Source of the DNA: Balanoglossus misakiensis
Lineage: Eukaryota; Hemichordata
Length of the DNA stretch: 64,000 nucleotides
NCBI GenBank assembly: GCA_040954595.2
Contig: CM082588.2
Coordinates: 5,084,001-5,148,000, forward strand
Direction of reading: 5' to 3'
Positions 27,751-40,810 of the stretch are shown here, piece after piece. How positions within the stretch are numbered: the stretch's first letter is position 1; the number at the start of each line of letters is the position of its first letter. The notes beneath the pieces were generated by a model. The model did not search any database. It was not told where the DNA came from and saw nothing but the letters and a program-made list of their open reading frames with translations. Made by a program: the position numbers and the translations under genes.

Positions 27751-28163
27751 ATCCTTACGTGACTGCACATGCGCTGCACTGCATATGCTGATGAGGGGGG
27801 GGGGGGCAAATTTCGTGGACAACTCGTTCAACTTCTCGGTCATGTATCAAAGTCAGACACAGTAATATCTTATATAGAAGAAGAACACTCGACATCATGC
27901 TCTAAATCTTTAAATTGCGATCAGAGTATTAAACTGACAAACGATTAAAGGGGATGTTACTCGAACCTAGGGGGTTTGTTTAGAGCCCTCTAACGTTGCT
28001 GAGGTGATACGTTGTCGATTTCACGTACGTGCGGGGGAGTCCCCCGTTTTCTCGAATTGACGCACCCTGTGGCCTTCGGGAAGACTCTAGCTTCAATATC
28101 ACGTACTTTGAAGGGTAACTTCAGGTTATATACCCCAAGCTAACGTGTTTTGGGGCGTCGATC
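27751..28163. promoter_or_regulatory. Divergent promoter region A20-like / FAAH2-like
   Basis: Short region between the predicted A20-like TATA box and the FAAH2-like ATG. It contains a G run (27796-27807) and a second kappaB-like sequence at 28033-28045. No TATA box is seen for the FAAH2-like gene. Confidence 0.4.
28033..28045. promoter_or_regulatory. Second kappaB-like near-palindrome
   Basis: GGGGGAGTCCCCC contains GGGGAGTCCC, which fits GGGRNNYYCC. It lies about 120 bases upstream of the FAAH2-like start codon and about 300 bases from the perfect kappaB site. Confidence 0.4.
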
Positions 28164-31100
28164 ATGGCTAATACTTCAGTATCGATCATCCGAAGTCTAC
28201 TTGCGGCCATCTCCAGTGGCATCGTCACTATCATCGCATTCCTGGCTTTCGGATGGCGACCAAAGATTACCGTTCCCCCCGTTACAAACCCTCTGTTATT
28301 ACAAAGTGGTGTTAGTCTAGCCAAGAAGATTCGCAATCGAGAGGTAAGATACTGATTGGCAAAATAATAAACAAGATTAAGGAAAGGTATAATTATAAAT
28401 TTGCTGCTTCCCTGGCAAGATGAATGTAATTTTAACACAAAATTTTAGTGGTGGAAATAAGTAAATAAATGTGATGCAGGTATTTTTGTATATGCTATAC
28501 ATATTGAAGAGGAAGACGAGTATTTTGTTATCTGATAAAATACAGTGGGAATCCAAGAGCACACAGGATGGAGCAAGGATGGTTCCTGTGATTTGTTGGA
28601 CATCTGGACCTTGGACTGAACTGCAGAGGGCAAAGTTTAAGGTGTACATGAACTATCTGATGAGTTCAGAAGAGTAGTCACATCAAAAACCATGACTGCA
28701 CGGAAGAGGGTTCATGATTATCACTAAATGTGTGTGGTCTGTTGTGGCACCTGTAGTAAGACCATGTGTGCATAACAGGGCTCCTTAGGATACAACATCT
28801 TAGCAATCAAACTTTATACACAAGAAAGTCGAACCAAGTTCACCATTTTATTTGCGATCACTTTATACAATAATCATGGCAATGATATGTTTACTACAGC
28901 AACCTTATCTGCAGTGTATTTCCACCTGGAACTGTTTCTTTACACAAACAGTTAACTTTTTTCACAGTTTTTATCAACCAATTTGTCTGTTCTGTAATTA
29001 GCAATGTTTTTTAAAACTGAACATAAGTAATGTACCAGTAGATTTTTATCTACAGCAATATTAAAACATACAATATTCAAAAAATTAAAATCCAGTAATT
29101 GATGGACAAAAATTATATTTTATGACTATATTAAACATGCTTTGCAAAAGCAAATAAAGTTTCACCCTTCTTTGAATGATAAAACTATTTAGGTAATTTT
29201 AATTACCGTCTATAAAAAAATCAAATATTTCTAAAACTCTATAGAGACAATTTTTGTCGCTGAAATAACTTTGACCCTTCTTTGATAATAACTTCATTAG
29301 TAAAATGTACCGATCTATAGAAATAAAATTCACCAAATATAGATCAACATCAAAAACAGCAAAATTATACAAATAAATTCTTTTTTTTTCAAGGTTTGGC
29401 AGTATAACTTATGCATGTACTCTTACCATTGATATGCATAGTTGTCATTTGCAGTACAATACAAACTTGCCACCTGAATAAAAATAAATGTGAATGTGGC
29501 AACATCACCCTTCTTTACTGCACTGCAGCAAAAATATTACATAAAAGAAAGGAAATCAGTTGCAAGATATGATACTGAAGAGATAGATACATCTTGGATG
29601 CCAACAATCTTCCCAGATTTTTCTTTCCATAACCCCAGAAATGTTGAACAGAAAATTTGGACCAAACTGTCCAAGTAAAGCAAGAGAATGTCAGTGGATT
29701 CTGTAAATAAAAAAACTTGATAACAGAATTTGCACTAAAGGGGACCACGCTCTTATAATAAGGCACATTCCTGGTACTTAACAAGAACTTTTCATTCAAC
29801 GTACGTAAGTTTTACAACCCAAGCCCATTGGCATGGCAACTCCTTTTCCATCGGCAAGGTAACGGTCAGTCCTGTCGACGTCTGGGTCTGCCAAGTTAAG
29901 GCTTTCGGAAGTCCCAACATTTCGACCTTGGTTTTCGATGAGATCACGGGTGATGCCAGCTCCACAGTTCTGGTGTCTGGGATTTCTGTGAGGATTGCGT
30001 AAACCACGCTGTCCCCGTGTCCTGTTTGTTTTGCGGTATACCTGGAAATAATCAAGGTTGATTGTTTTCAGTCTGAGAGGGACATATTAAACAAGATCAA
30101 CATCTGTGTCTTGTACTCTTTAGACTTTTAAAAAACTGTACTCTCACTGGTAAATTTTCAACTCACTTTTGACAGTGATTTTCATGAAAGACATCTTACC
30201 AAAGTTTTGATCCCTTTTCTGTCTGCACTTTCCATGGATGAGTTGCATAGATAGCCTCTCCATTAATCTTCAACCAGTCACCAATCTGGCGCAGGCGTTG
30301 GTCAAAATTAGCATCAATTTCTCCTTCACTGGTAGGGCCAATATTCAAAAGTAAATTTCCTCCACAGCTGTATATTGCAGAAGGAAAATTAAAATACAGA
30401 ATAACCTGTTTTATTTTGTCAAAAGTCTGCATATATGGGAGGACATTCTCATGTGATACGGGACAAACAACACATGGTGCAATTGTTACAATGTTTGTTT
30501 AAACTCTGCACCTACAATCTAGTTTCATAAAAAAGCTTAACCAAGCCTCGGGAGATCTCACAATAAGCGGAAAATCAACCATTCTTGGTTTCCATGGGAA
30601 CTGTATTGAACCCAACTGACTATTCCGCAGTTCACTCACCTAACTGTAGAGACCAATATCTCTATCAGTGTTCCAACATCAGTGTAATCCTCCAGCTGAG
30701 CATTTCTACGAAACCCCCACGACTTCTTGTCAATGGAGAATCCATTCTCCCATTTGTGATCTCTCACATGCACAGAATCTAGAGAATAAGAATGTGCATG
30801 TACAGGGACATCATTCACAAACTGGCATTGCAAGCCGTCTTTCACATTATTTTTACTCCCTTCCACAGATGTAGTTTGGTCAAAAACTATTAACAATATT
30901 ATGGCAGTATCCACTCAGAAAGAAGTGTGTAGCCAAAACATGAGCAAATGTGGCGTATTAAACAAAATTGTTTGATTACCTGGTTTTTCTTGTAAACGTG
31001 TATGATAATCACAGTGTTGACCACGTACACCTGGACCCCATCTGTCATTGGTTACAATTGTGTCTTTGACTGGACTGGAAAATGAATATTACAATATAAC

Positions 31101-34100
31101 TGATGTAAGAAACCACTTGTAATGAAAAAAATTCACACCTTCACACACACACCAATTATCACTGAATTATGGCACATACCTGTCATTATAAAGCCACTGC
31201 AAGAAATACGTAGCGTTCCAGTAACCCTCACTCACACGCCAGTCACCATCCAGCCACAGTAACTCTGGCTGGTAAGCTGTGATGATTTCCCTCAGTTGTG
31301 GGGTCACCACTTCCTGGAAAGAGGCGACAGAAAAGACTTAGAAATCATGAAGAAAAATAAAACGCATTGTATGTACAATCAGAATTTTATTGGCAAAGAA
31401 CACTATCTACGGAGAGATTTCTCACCTTTACGAATTTTTGTGTCTGAAAATTTTTACTTTTGTCTTCAAGATAAAGTGGATGATACCATTCCAGTAAAGA
31501 GTAGTAGAGTCCAAAATGCAAGTCTGCCTTTTTGTGGATAGACCTGGCAAGATCACCTGCAGTTAAAAGTAATTGGAAAAAATCAATATATACACCATTT
31601 CACCACCATGGTATGGTCCAAACCATTTGTTTTCTTAGGTAATGTTGGACCAAGCATGGATGACTATCCTGTTTGTCATTTTGTTTGAACATCAGATCTG
31701 AGTAGTCAAATTTCAAGCCTTCGGTGGTCAGTGTACTATGCATGTACTAGGGAACGCCAACAATATTTGTCCTTACCAACAAGGTCTCTGTGAGGCCCAC
31801 TGCTCACTGAATCACCAAGCCACGAGAACTTGGAACCCCAGTTGGTCCAACCTTCATGGTGCTTGCTTGTTAACACAACATATCTGTAATGTACAGACCA
31901 AGCATATCACAATCAAACATGATTAAATATTTAACGTATAACTAATTTTAACTTTATGTTCATGTTTCTCATTTGGTTTTCTAAATATTCATGCAAAGTA
32001 CATGTATTTCTTGTCAGTAATCTAAATTTAATTAAACAAGAAACAAAGTGTACATTTTTCACTGAACAATACGTGTCAATCACTCTGTTATTCTTTTAAA
32101 TGAAATATCACACTGGATTTACCTGGCACCAGATGCTTGGAACAAGTCGGCCCAATAATCAGGGTTATAATTCTTTGCTGTGAACATGGGAATGAAATCC
32201 TTATATTCAAACTTCCCAGGATAGTTCTTCTCCATGAATGCGGCAATATTCTCATCCTGCTTGTCTTTCCAGTTGTACCAGAACCACTCTGAGCCATATG
32301 CCGGTACAGAGTACAGTCCCCAGTGGATAAAAATGCCAAATTTGGCATCATCGTACCACTTTGGCAGGGGCCGTTTGTCTAATGATCTCCAGCTTGGTTC
32401 ATATTGTCTGATAAAAAAAATTATAGTTCTTGTTCTTATATTACTCCACAGTACATAGGTTGTATCTAATCTAAAGCTGACATTTGTTATTCCTGATTGA
32501 TATGTCTGGTATGCCCTTTATGTGAACTGTGCAACAGGTGTGTGATCAAAACATATTCAAATATGATACCATATTGCTGGCCAATTTTCTATTATATCAC
32601 AGATTTGCACATACTGATTTTAAAATCTCATTTATATCTGTATGGATATTCAACATAGCTTTATCAGTTTCGCTCTAATTTGACCTTTGAAGTAAAATTT
32701 CAACCAAAACTTGGCAGCCGTTCGAAACAGCCAGGTTAAAAACCAGCTCTGTTTGGTTATTATATTGTCCATTGCAACAACTTTGTAGTATACTGTAGGT
32801 TTCATTCTGTGGTATGTTTCACAGTTGGCCACTGCATGGACACTTTGTCTGAGGAAATATGTATATTGGTATAATTGAAAAATTACCGATGACTATTCAG
32901 TACATGACCAAATGCAGAATGTGTGATAATTATAACTTTGCTGTGTTCAAAACAGGTCGACAGCTCTAAACATGAAATGAACACACCCGCAGTTTCCTGT
33001 CTATAAATAGTCAATAATATGCGTCCCTGATCTAGTATAAAGTATCACTACAACTGAGCGAAATAGAAAGTGAAAGGAAGTTTACAGCTCCACAAATAAA
33101 TACTTTGAAACAACAACTACATGTATGATGTACCTGTGACTGTGTGAGCTTTCTTCCCTGAACAACAAGGGAAACTGTCTTGTCCAAATTATATCTGTGA
33201 CTTTGGTGTGTACGCCCAGGTGTTTCATTGTGACTAGCACGATGAACAGCGCTAGAACCGCACACAGGAAAACACGGTACTTGTCTCGCTGTATGCTCAT
33301 TCTCATTTTTATGAACCATTTCATACCGTGTTATGTTTTAATACCCAGCTAAACCTACGAGTGTGACCTGTGACCCTGTGACCTTCTGACACGTCAAGAC
33401 TCCCTGGGCTGTATTGAAACTTATCACAGACCCCTTATCTTGTTAATTTTTGCTCATTTGCCGAAAATAGTATTTTTATTTTTATCCAAAGTAAAAAGTA
33501 CTCGTAGAACTGCTAATTATGTTCTCTATAGGTGAAAGGAAATAAAAAAAGAGATAACTTTTCATGTATGTCTATAGGCTTATTGTTTATTTCTCAGTGA
33601 ATAATTGTTCTTTTACATGTATAAAAAAATTCTAGCTTTATCAGAATGTTTAGTAAAGGTATCCTTTTCTCATTGTAGAATTTTCCTGAAAATAAATATA
33701 TGTATATAATGGTCAAACCTAGGTAGGTGGTGGTTTTACCAACTATCACTGTATATGTACACACTTGTATAGATCCTCAATATTAACTGTATACAATGTC
33801 TCACCACAGGCTTTAGACTTTATGCAAATTAAAGGAAACAGTCATAAAGTTTGGGAGCTGGCGTCTCACTTGGGATAGTTAATTTCTGGTGTTTGCATGT
33901 GGATTAGATAATATTAAAGATCAAGAGTATGTATATAAAATAGTTCTTTTGTAAATTTGAATTTTATTATCCTGTACAAAAGTACCATGATGCATAGTAA
34001 TGAATCAGGTTTTAAGTCAATGATTCTACTTTTATATTTAAATAAAATACATGTATGTTTTGTTAATGATCTCTATAATGTGTATATGTCTGCTTTGAGA

Positions 34101-36839
34101 TTTCAAACTTCTATGCTTATTCCACACAGGTCACCAGTGTTGAAGTTATACGTGCCTTCATTGAAAGAATCCAAGAAGTGAACCACCTGACCAACGCCGT
34201 GGTATCCACAAGATTTGACGAAGCTCTACTGGAAGCCAAGGTTGTTGATTCAATCTTGGATTCCGAAAATGTTCCTGACAAGTACTCGGAGGAGAATGCC
34301 CCGTACTTTGGCGTCCCATTTACTGTGAAGGAAGCATTTGCAGTCAAAGGTGAGTCCCCCCTTGTACTTATCTCTGTATTCTATATACAGTACAGATGTG
34401 CTACTGCTGTACCTTGAAATTAATCAGCACTTATGCCATTTCCCCCCTGAAATATATGAATAACATCCGTCTTGTGTTCGGAAGTGCTATCGTGAGGAAT
34501 TCCCTGAATGGAGAGATAATCCTGCTGCCAAGGATGTCTGTTAATTCATTCCCTAAGCATTACTCAAACCAGGAAATCTATTGGAAAATTGATGCAGTAT
34601 TTCCAACCTGTAGTGGTGACACCACTTCCTGGTAGAAGTTCTTTGTACAGCAGGTATTTCTGTCCACTGTCCTGAAATGTAATGCTTACTTCCTGGAGTC
34701 CAGTATGATAGTGATCATTCACATGTTGGCCGTTAGTTCGTTGCAATTGCATGCCTGAATGAATCCGTTTCAAAGCTTTTGTACTTAAATATACAAACAT
34801 TAATAAATGGTCCTCGTGATGCTTATCGTTTCCTTGTTTGGGTTTGTCGTGACTTTGCTAAGCCGGAAAGGGAAAAAAAAGTTTTACAGATCCATATATG
34901 GTTCTCAGTTTTGTAATTGCATAACCTTTCACCCCCATTACCCGACTTTACCATAGAAAACAATGGGTTTGGATCAAACATGGCTGTTAAAAGGTTAAAA
35001 ATGAAGTCACAGAGAAACTCTAGTTTGCTTTAATCAGTGAAATATATTCTAATAAATTAAATCCAGAATTAATTATTTTATGTTTCTCTTTCTGCAGGGC
35101 AACCCAATAGTAGCGGAGTAGTAGCAAGGAAAGACCTGCGCTGTACAGACGATGCAGTCGTTATCCGTCGAATGCAAGAGGCCGGTGCCATACCTATTGC
35201 CGTCACTAATGTCAGTGAGCTGTGTATGTGGTACGAGTCAAGCAACTGCGTCTATGGAAGAAGTAACAATGCTTACGACACAAGAAGAATGGTGGGAGGA
35301 AGTTCTGGTTAGTATGCAGTGAACCCTGTCTAAACCGAACCCTGTCTAATCTAATTCAAATCGACCGTTTCAAGTTCCCCTACATGAAAAAGGACACTGT
35401 ATCATGACTACCTTTTGTCACACACTCACACCACATATACTTTCTGATTTGCAGGTGGCGAGGGAGCTAATCTCTCGGCGTGTGGATCTGTTATTGGTAT
35501 CGGCTCGGATATCGGTGGCTCGATCAGAATGCCTTGTTTTTTCAATGGTATTTTTGGACACAAACCTACCACACGTGAGTTTAACCTGTATTCACCATCC
35601 GTTGGTCCATTTGGTGACCTTTCTGTGAATCCAGTCTGTCACTTAAATTTTCTTTGGTATACCAGTAGTTTGCCAGTTGGATGCCAAACCCAAGCAAGTT
35701 CTGCTCAACTTGCCGTCTGAATGCTCAGATCATAAGTTCACTGTTGTAAAACCAGTATCTTCAGCCAAACTTTGACCCGCTGATATCTGTTTGTTTCTCA
35801 CGCAGGTATAATTCCAAACGATGGCCAGTTTCCTTGTGCGACAGGGAAGCGAGCCGAATTCCTGGCAACCGGACCGATGTGCCGGTATGCAGACGATCTG
35901 GAACCCATGCTCCGGATCATGGCAGGGAAGGAGGACTTGGCCAAGTTGCATCTGGACACACCCGTAGATGTGAAGAAACTGAAATACTACAGCATAGAGG
36001 ATGACAGTGGGTCTTGGGGAGTTTCTAGAGTCAGTGCTGAACTGAAGGCCGTTCAGCTTAAGGTACAAATTCTTGGTTTTCCTGTGTTACACATGCTAAT
36101 AAAATTAACGTATGTTTCTATAGCTTAAAATTATGTGTTAATTTTTCTTTGCCTGTGTTTGTCGACTGACCACTTTTAATTACCGACTTTAACTGCAATT
36201 TATTGATCATAACATGCAAATATGTATTTTTCTTATTTTCTTCAGGTAGCCGATTATTTCGAGGAGTCACTTGGAGTTAAAGTGACACATCCCAAGGTAC
36301 GCAGACTGAGACACTCCTTTGCTATGTGGACGTCCATGATGTCTAAACACAACGATGGCCAGACGTTCACACAACTGATGGGGGACAGTGGACCTGACGT
36401 CTATCCATTGTGGGAGTTGGTCAAGTGGTTTCTATGTCAATCCAACCACACCCTGCCGGCCATTGCTCTAGGCATCGGCGAGAAACTGGAGAGCTTGACG
36501 CCGGAGTACATGCAGGAGAAGCTATGCGGGGCCTGCGACAAGCTGCGAGCCGAGCTGGAGGAGCTCCTTGGAGACGACGGGATCCTGCTGTACCCGTCTC
36601 ACCCCAAGGTGGCGCCCTACCACAATTCCCCCCTGGCCACCCCGCTCAACTTCGCCTACACGGGTATCTTCAACATGCTGGGGTTCCCCATCACCCAAGT
36701 CCCGCTGGGTTTGAATGAGAACGGTGTCCCCCTTGGTGTCCAGGTAATCTCGTGCAAGCACAACGACCACCTCACTCTTGCAGTTGCCAAGCAACTGGAA
36801 GAAGCTTTCGGTGGATGGAAACAGCCTGTGCAGAGTTAG
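28164..36839 (+). CDS. FAAH2: Fatty-acid amide hydrolase 2-like amidase
   Basis: Six exons: 28164-28343, 34130-34349, 35098-35307, 35455-35574, 35806-36062 and 36246-36839. They join in phase to give 526 residues (human FAAH2 532). A single N-terminal membrane helix (about 8-30) anchors an amidase-signature domain. The Ser-Ser-Lys triad is visible: Lys127 in VPFTVKEAF, Ser202 in GGSSGGEGAN and nucleophile Ser226 in [43 protein letters not shown] and the ending [13 protein letters not shown] match FAAH2 closely. FAAH2 hydrolyses fatty-acid amides such as oleamide and anandamide; in human cells it is found on lipid droplets. The 5.8-kb intron 1 contains a complete alpha-L-fucosidase gene on the other strand. 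AATAAA at 37404-37409 is the likely polyadenylation signal. Confidence 0.95.
29792..33324 (-). CDS. FUCA1: Alpha-L-fucosidase (GH29), nested in the FAAH2-like intron
   Basis: Nine exons: 33324-33134, 32407-32123, 31883-31777, 31556-31426, 31313-31180, 31074-30980, 30778-30640, 30367-30200 and 30041-29792. All phases agree and give 499 residues (human FUCA1 466). GH29 enzymes remove alpha-linked fucose from glycoproteins and glycolipids by a retaining mechanism, in lysosomes or secreted. Landmarks are [48 protein letters not shown] with the probable nucleophile Asp260, NDRWG and [14 protein letters not shown]-terminal beta-sandwich-like domain ends the protein. The N-terminus has basic residues, then a hydrophobic stretch (about 17-34), then some 30 residues before the conserved domain, so it may be an uncleaved signal anchor rather than a simple signal peptide. 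A second in-frame Met at residue 9 could also be used. A possible polyadenylation signal (minus-strand AATAAA) is at 28847-28852. Confidence 0.95.
31594..31665. mobile_element. TTAA-type MITE remnant (copy E)
   Basis: ATTTCACCACCATGG followed by TATGGTCCAAACC resembles the terminal repeat of the MITE at 51288-51381. The TTAA end is lost. It lies in an intron of the nested fucosidase gene. Confidence 0.4.
34921..34998. mobile_element. TTAA-type MITE (copy C)
   Basis: A 78-bp element with inverted ends: the left end reads ATAACCTTTCACCCCCAT and the right end, read inward on the other strand, TTAACCTTTTAACAGCCAT. An ACAATGG...GGATCAAACATGG core resembles copy A. The right side retains TTAA (34995-34998); the left is ATAA by one mutation. 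It lies in intron 2 of the FAAH2-like gene. Confidence 0.65.
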
Positions 36840-39800
36840 GTATAGGAAGGTGTGAATATTATCCATCTGGTTTGGAAAGGGTGTTAATTGCAGGGTTTCA
36901 AATGATCCTTGGAAAATCTGTGAAAAATTTACTTGAGTCCTCAGTCTTCTATCTGTACATGTTCACACAAAGCGATCACTCAAACTATATCTACAAATAT
37001 CTGTTGATCAAAAATTTGTTCTTAAACACTTCCAGCTTCTAGGAACTTTAATAAAACTACAAAACCCTTGTAATTGAGTTCAGTGTGATTCTAAGAAAAT
37101 ACTGCACAATAATTATTTACATGTACCAGTAGTAAATTGAACTTGAGTATCAATTATTTTATTTATTTTCATCTGTGCAATTATCTATGAAAATATTGTA
37201 TCACCTTAAAGGTGTCACTTATATTGAAAGATTTTTAAGGGTTTTTATTAGCAGAATTTTTTTATTCTTCTTTGTAAGTGTCACCAAAATACAAGTGTAG
37301 AAGGGCCAGTGTTACAGGTTTTGTAATATAAGGCTGTGAATTTATCTGTTGGACCAAAGAATATTTGTGTGCTTATATTGTAATCATTGTAATTGTGTGT
37401 TGGAATAAATAGGATACCACAACAACCTGAATCGTTTGTCATGTCATGTATGTGTACTTTGTTTTAGTCCATCTAACAATGCACTGCATTGATATTCTAC
37501 CCTCTTGAGTAATATGCAAACCAAATGAAAACACAAACTCTTCATATCAGTCACACAATAGAAAATCATTTATTTCAGTGTAATTGGAATTTTGAAATTT
37601 ACAAATAATTGTTTTCATGCAAAAATGCCTCTTAAGATATTTTAATTGTAGATCAGTCAAAGTGCTCCATATATAACTCAAAGAAGAAAATAGCAAATGG
37701 TTTGTACAAACATCATCTTGGAACTATATTTTGCCACCCAACTCTCTCCATACAATGGAATGTTCTGATTAACTTTCTGTGAAGCAACAGTCCATTACAT
37801 ATGGTAGAGGGGTGACGGTATGATATGAAAAAAAGTCATTAAGATTTGAACTTAAAAAATTGTGTTATTTTTTTTGTCAAGTAATTGGTAAACTTTAAAT
37901 CATAAAGTTTTAAATTTTAGCAGTTAAAGTTTAATATCTACAGGAGAAAAAAAATAAATTATTTGATCCTAAGTTCATATTCTGGAAAAAGTAACATTCA
38001 TATAATAATTGGATAAATAATCAGGTGTTACTATAACATGGTTTGATGTGTGTACGGTATACTTGTTCTATATGTACGGAAGTATGAGAAGAAAAAACTG
38101 AGTACCGGGTAATGTTGGATGGTGTCAACTCTGTTTACTACAACTTGAATGTTTTGAGGATGGACACATCAGTGATAGGTTTTTGGACAAGCAGCTCATG
38201 TTTGGCTGGCTGTGTAACAGATGGGTTGTTGAATTCCCTATAGAAACTAAATACACCACAATCGGAGTCAGTCACTGATGCCCAAGCTCTCGTGTTGTCA
38301 AATTGATTTTCACTTTTACAAACAGAAATGATAAACAGAGCTGCACATACACTCTAATTTTGAAATTGGAAAATATGTACACATCATTTAATATTTGTCA
38401 GAAAAAATAAGATGTTTTTACCATATAGCATCTTTGAAATAGTGCTTTCAATACATTGAAAAAAAAAGACGTATACATTGGAACTTGGAAGTGTACCAAC
38501 TCAATGAGTACAAAACATGTATCATATGACATTTAATAAAATATGAAATAAGTTTTCTTAAATGTTCTGCAATGTAATAAACAAGCAGCAATAAGTGTGG
38601 GTTTCATATAGGATTCAAAGGTTTTGAAGACAAAAAAAGAACAAAATGGTCCAGGAAAAGAATCTCCCATATAATTGATTTGCATAAAATAAGCATAATA
38701 TATGCTGCTATTTAAGATAGTGAGAATAAATGGTTCAAACTGTTTGTCTTTGGATCTAAGGAATCATTTTTGTTGGAATGTTGAGAAAATAAAACTGTGC
38801 GACAGTCGGGCAGGCAGTTTGTCAATTTTCCAGCAAAGTTATCTGTGATGATGCAGGATATAATGATATGACATAGAAATGAGCATGTACAAACAAAATT
38901 TGGTCTACAAAACATTATTTATCTCACACAGTGATTGCATTGATATTTTCGTGATCAGTTTCCCCACCAGAAGTGGTTTAGTAAAATAAAAACCAGATAC
39001 CATGCATTATTTAGGTGGGGAAGCAACTTCATTGCTAAACATATACTGCTGGTAAAAATGTTAAATGTTGAACTTTTTACAAATTTCAATGTTTTTTTTA
39101 TCACAGCACTAAAAGAAATCTTTACTCAGATTGCATGTGTACTGAAACTGTCTGCCTGTCTGTCTGTGTGAAGTACTGGTACAAACAGCTGAACAAAAAA
39201 AATTACATTTATATCAAAATATGTACATATCATTAAATTCATATATATTTGATTCCACATAACCCACAGCTCACATGATTTGTACATACATTTATCCTTA
39301 AGTTTGAAAACTCTGTAGAAAAGGAAAATTCTGTGACTTCATCACTTCAAATCAAGAAACAGAAGTGGATGCAAGACAGCCTCCTTCTGTTTACAGTATG
39401 ACAGACCAGATGGAATTCAAATAGGAGACTATTTTTGTTGAAGAGTTTCTGCAGAGCACACGTTTTGGAAATGAACTGTTATATTTGAGATTGGTGTTTA
39501 GGGGAGCCCAGTGCGAGCCAAATGCTGATTGGTTGGTGAAAAAAACATCCCAAGCTCAGATGCACAGTTTTACTACTGGATCATTCTACAAATAATTATG
39601 CATACATTATGTTCATGACACTGTGGCAGCCAATCAGAGAGAGAATTGCGTGCCTTCATGATCCTTGACCTGAGTCAATCATCAAACAACCAAGACGGCA
39701 AAAATCAGGATTCTAATTAAAATTCAACAAAGATCAAAATTCAAAATCACACAAATTATGTGCAAAAACAACAGCAACTTTGCACACAGCTAAGTTTGAT

Positions 39801-40810
39801 CACACAATATGTTAACCTATTACATATGAAGTCAACCAACCACAAGCAAGTAGTGATTATTCATGATTTTGGGACCTAGAATAGACAGGGCAACATTCAA
39901 TGTCACTGTTCAATCGATATTGAGGTCTGAATACTTCACTGGATCAGATCAGATGTTTCTGTTTTCAGCATAGTCATCAAAGTTCTTTAAAATTTAAACA
40001 CAAAATCTGACAGTGTACTAGTTCTGACTTCTTAAATATGGCAGTTATTTTATACTCAGTTTTAACAGATGGTGGACAACCCAAGGTTTAAATGGCTGTT
40101 GATAAGGTTATCATAACAGTGTATTCACACCTGCATAAAACATTCTCTTGGATTCTGCCACTGTAAAAAAATCAGAACTCGTCCTCTGCTTAGATCTTGT
40201 GTTACATATCAATGTTACAGTATTAACCTTGGCAGTACAAGTTCCGTGTGTGTAGGGAATTAGTCTCAATACTAACAAAACTTTTGTATTGAAATATCAC
40301 GGCTTTCTATTTAAAAAATCACTCGAAGGCAGTATGTGAGGTTTACAAGTTAGTATAAAAATACATGGACTAATCTACATAAACTAATTAAGTCTGAAAA
40401 AAACTTGTTTGCTGTCAATTTTTGTTGGCAGTGATGTCTGTAGTAGACTATTTTCTGGATTTGACAGAGTGCTTGCTGATTGGTGGATAGTGTTTGCATA
40501 GTCAGAGATCACATGACAATGCTGAGATGTCATAACATAAAATGAATATATCTAAGGCCAGATACATGACTGTATAGTTCTCATTTTTTAGATAAACTAT
40601 ACAGAAAAAAATTAATAATGTGCGAGAAATGGCACAAATTAATTGGAATGTAGTCATGATATTCCTGAGTTCATGGAATGACTGTTTCATTATTTCGATA
40701 TTATAATTCTAGGAAGCAGCTGATTTGGATTGTGAAAAAGACAGCAAACAAGTTCATCTAACTTAGAAACTTTAGAATGAAATTTATAGAGGAAAAAAAA
40801 ACTAATTATA
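36840..40810. other. Convergent 3' region FAAH2-like / CEP97
   Basis: AT-rich DNA without a gene that I can support. A plus-strand AATAAA (37404-37409) probably ends the FAAH2-like transcript. A minus-strand AATAAA (37569-37574) could end CEP97, which would give CEP97 a 3' UTR of about 3.2 kb. The scattered open frames are short and unrecognised. Confidence 0.5.
37404..37409 (+). terminator. Polyadenylation signal of FAAH2-like gene
   Basis: AATAAA 565 bases after the stop codon, in a TG-rich context. A minus-strand AATAAA lies only about 160 bases further on, as expected for two converging genes. Confidence 0.5.
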
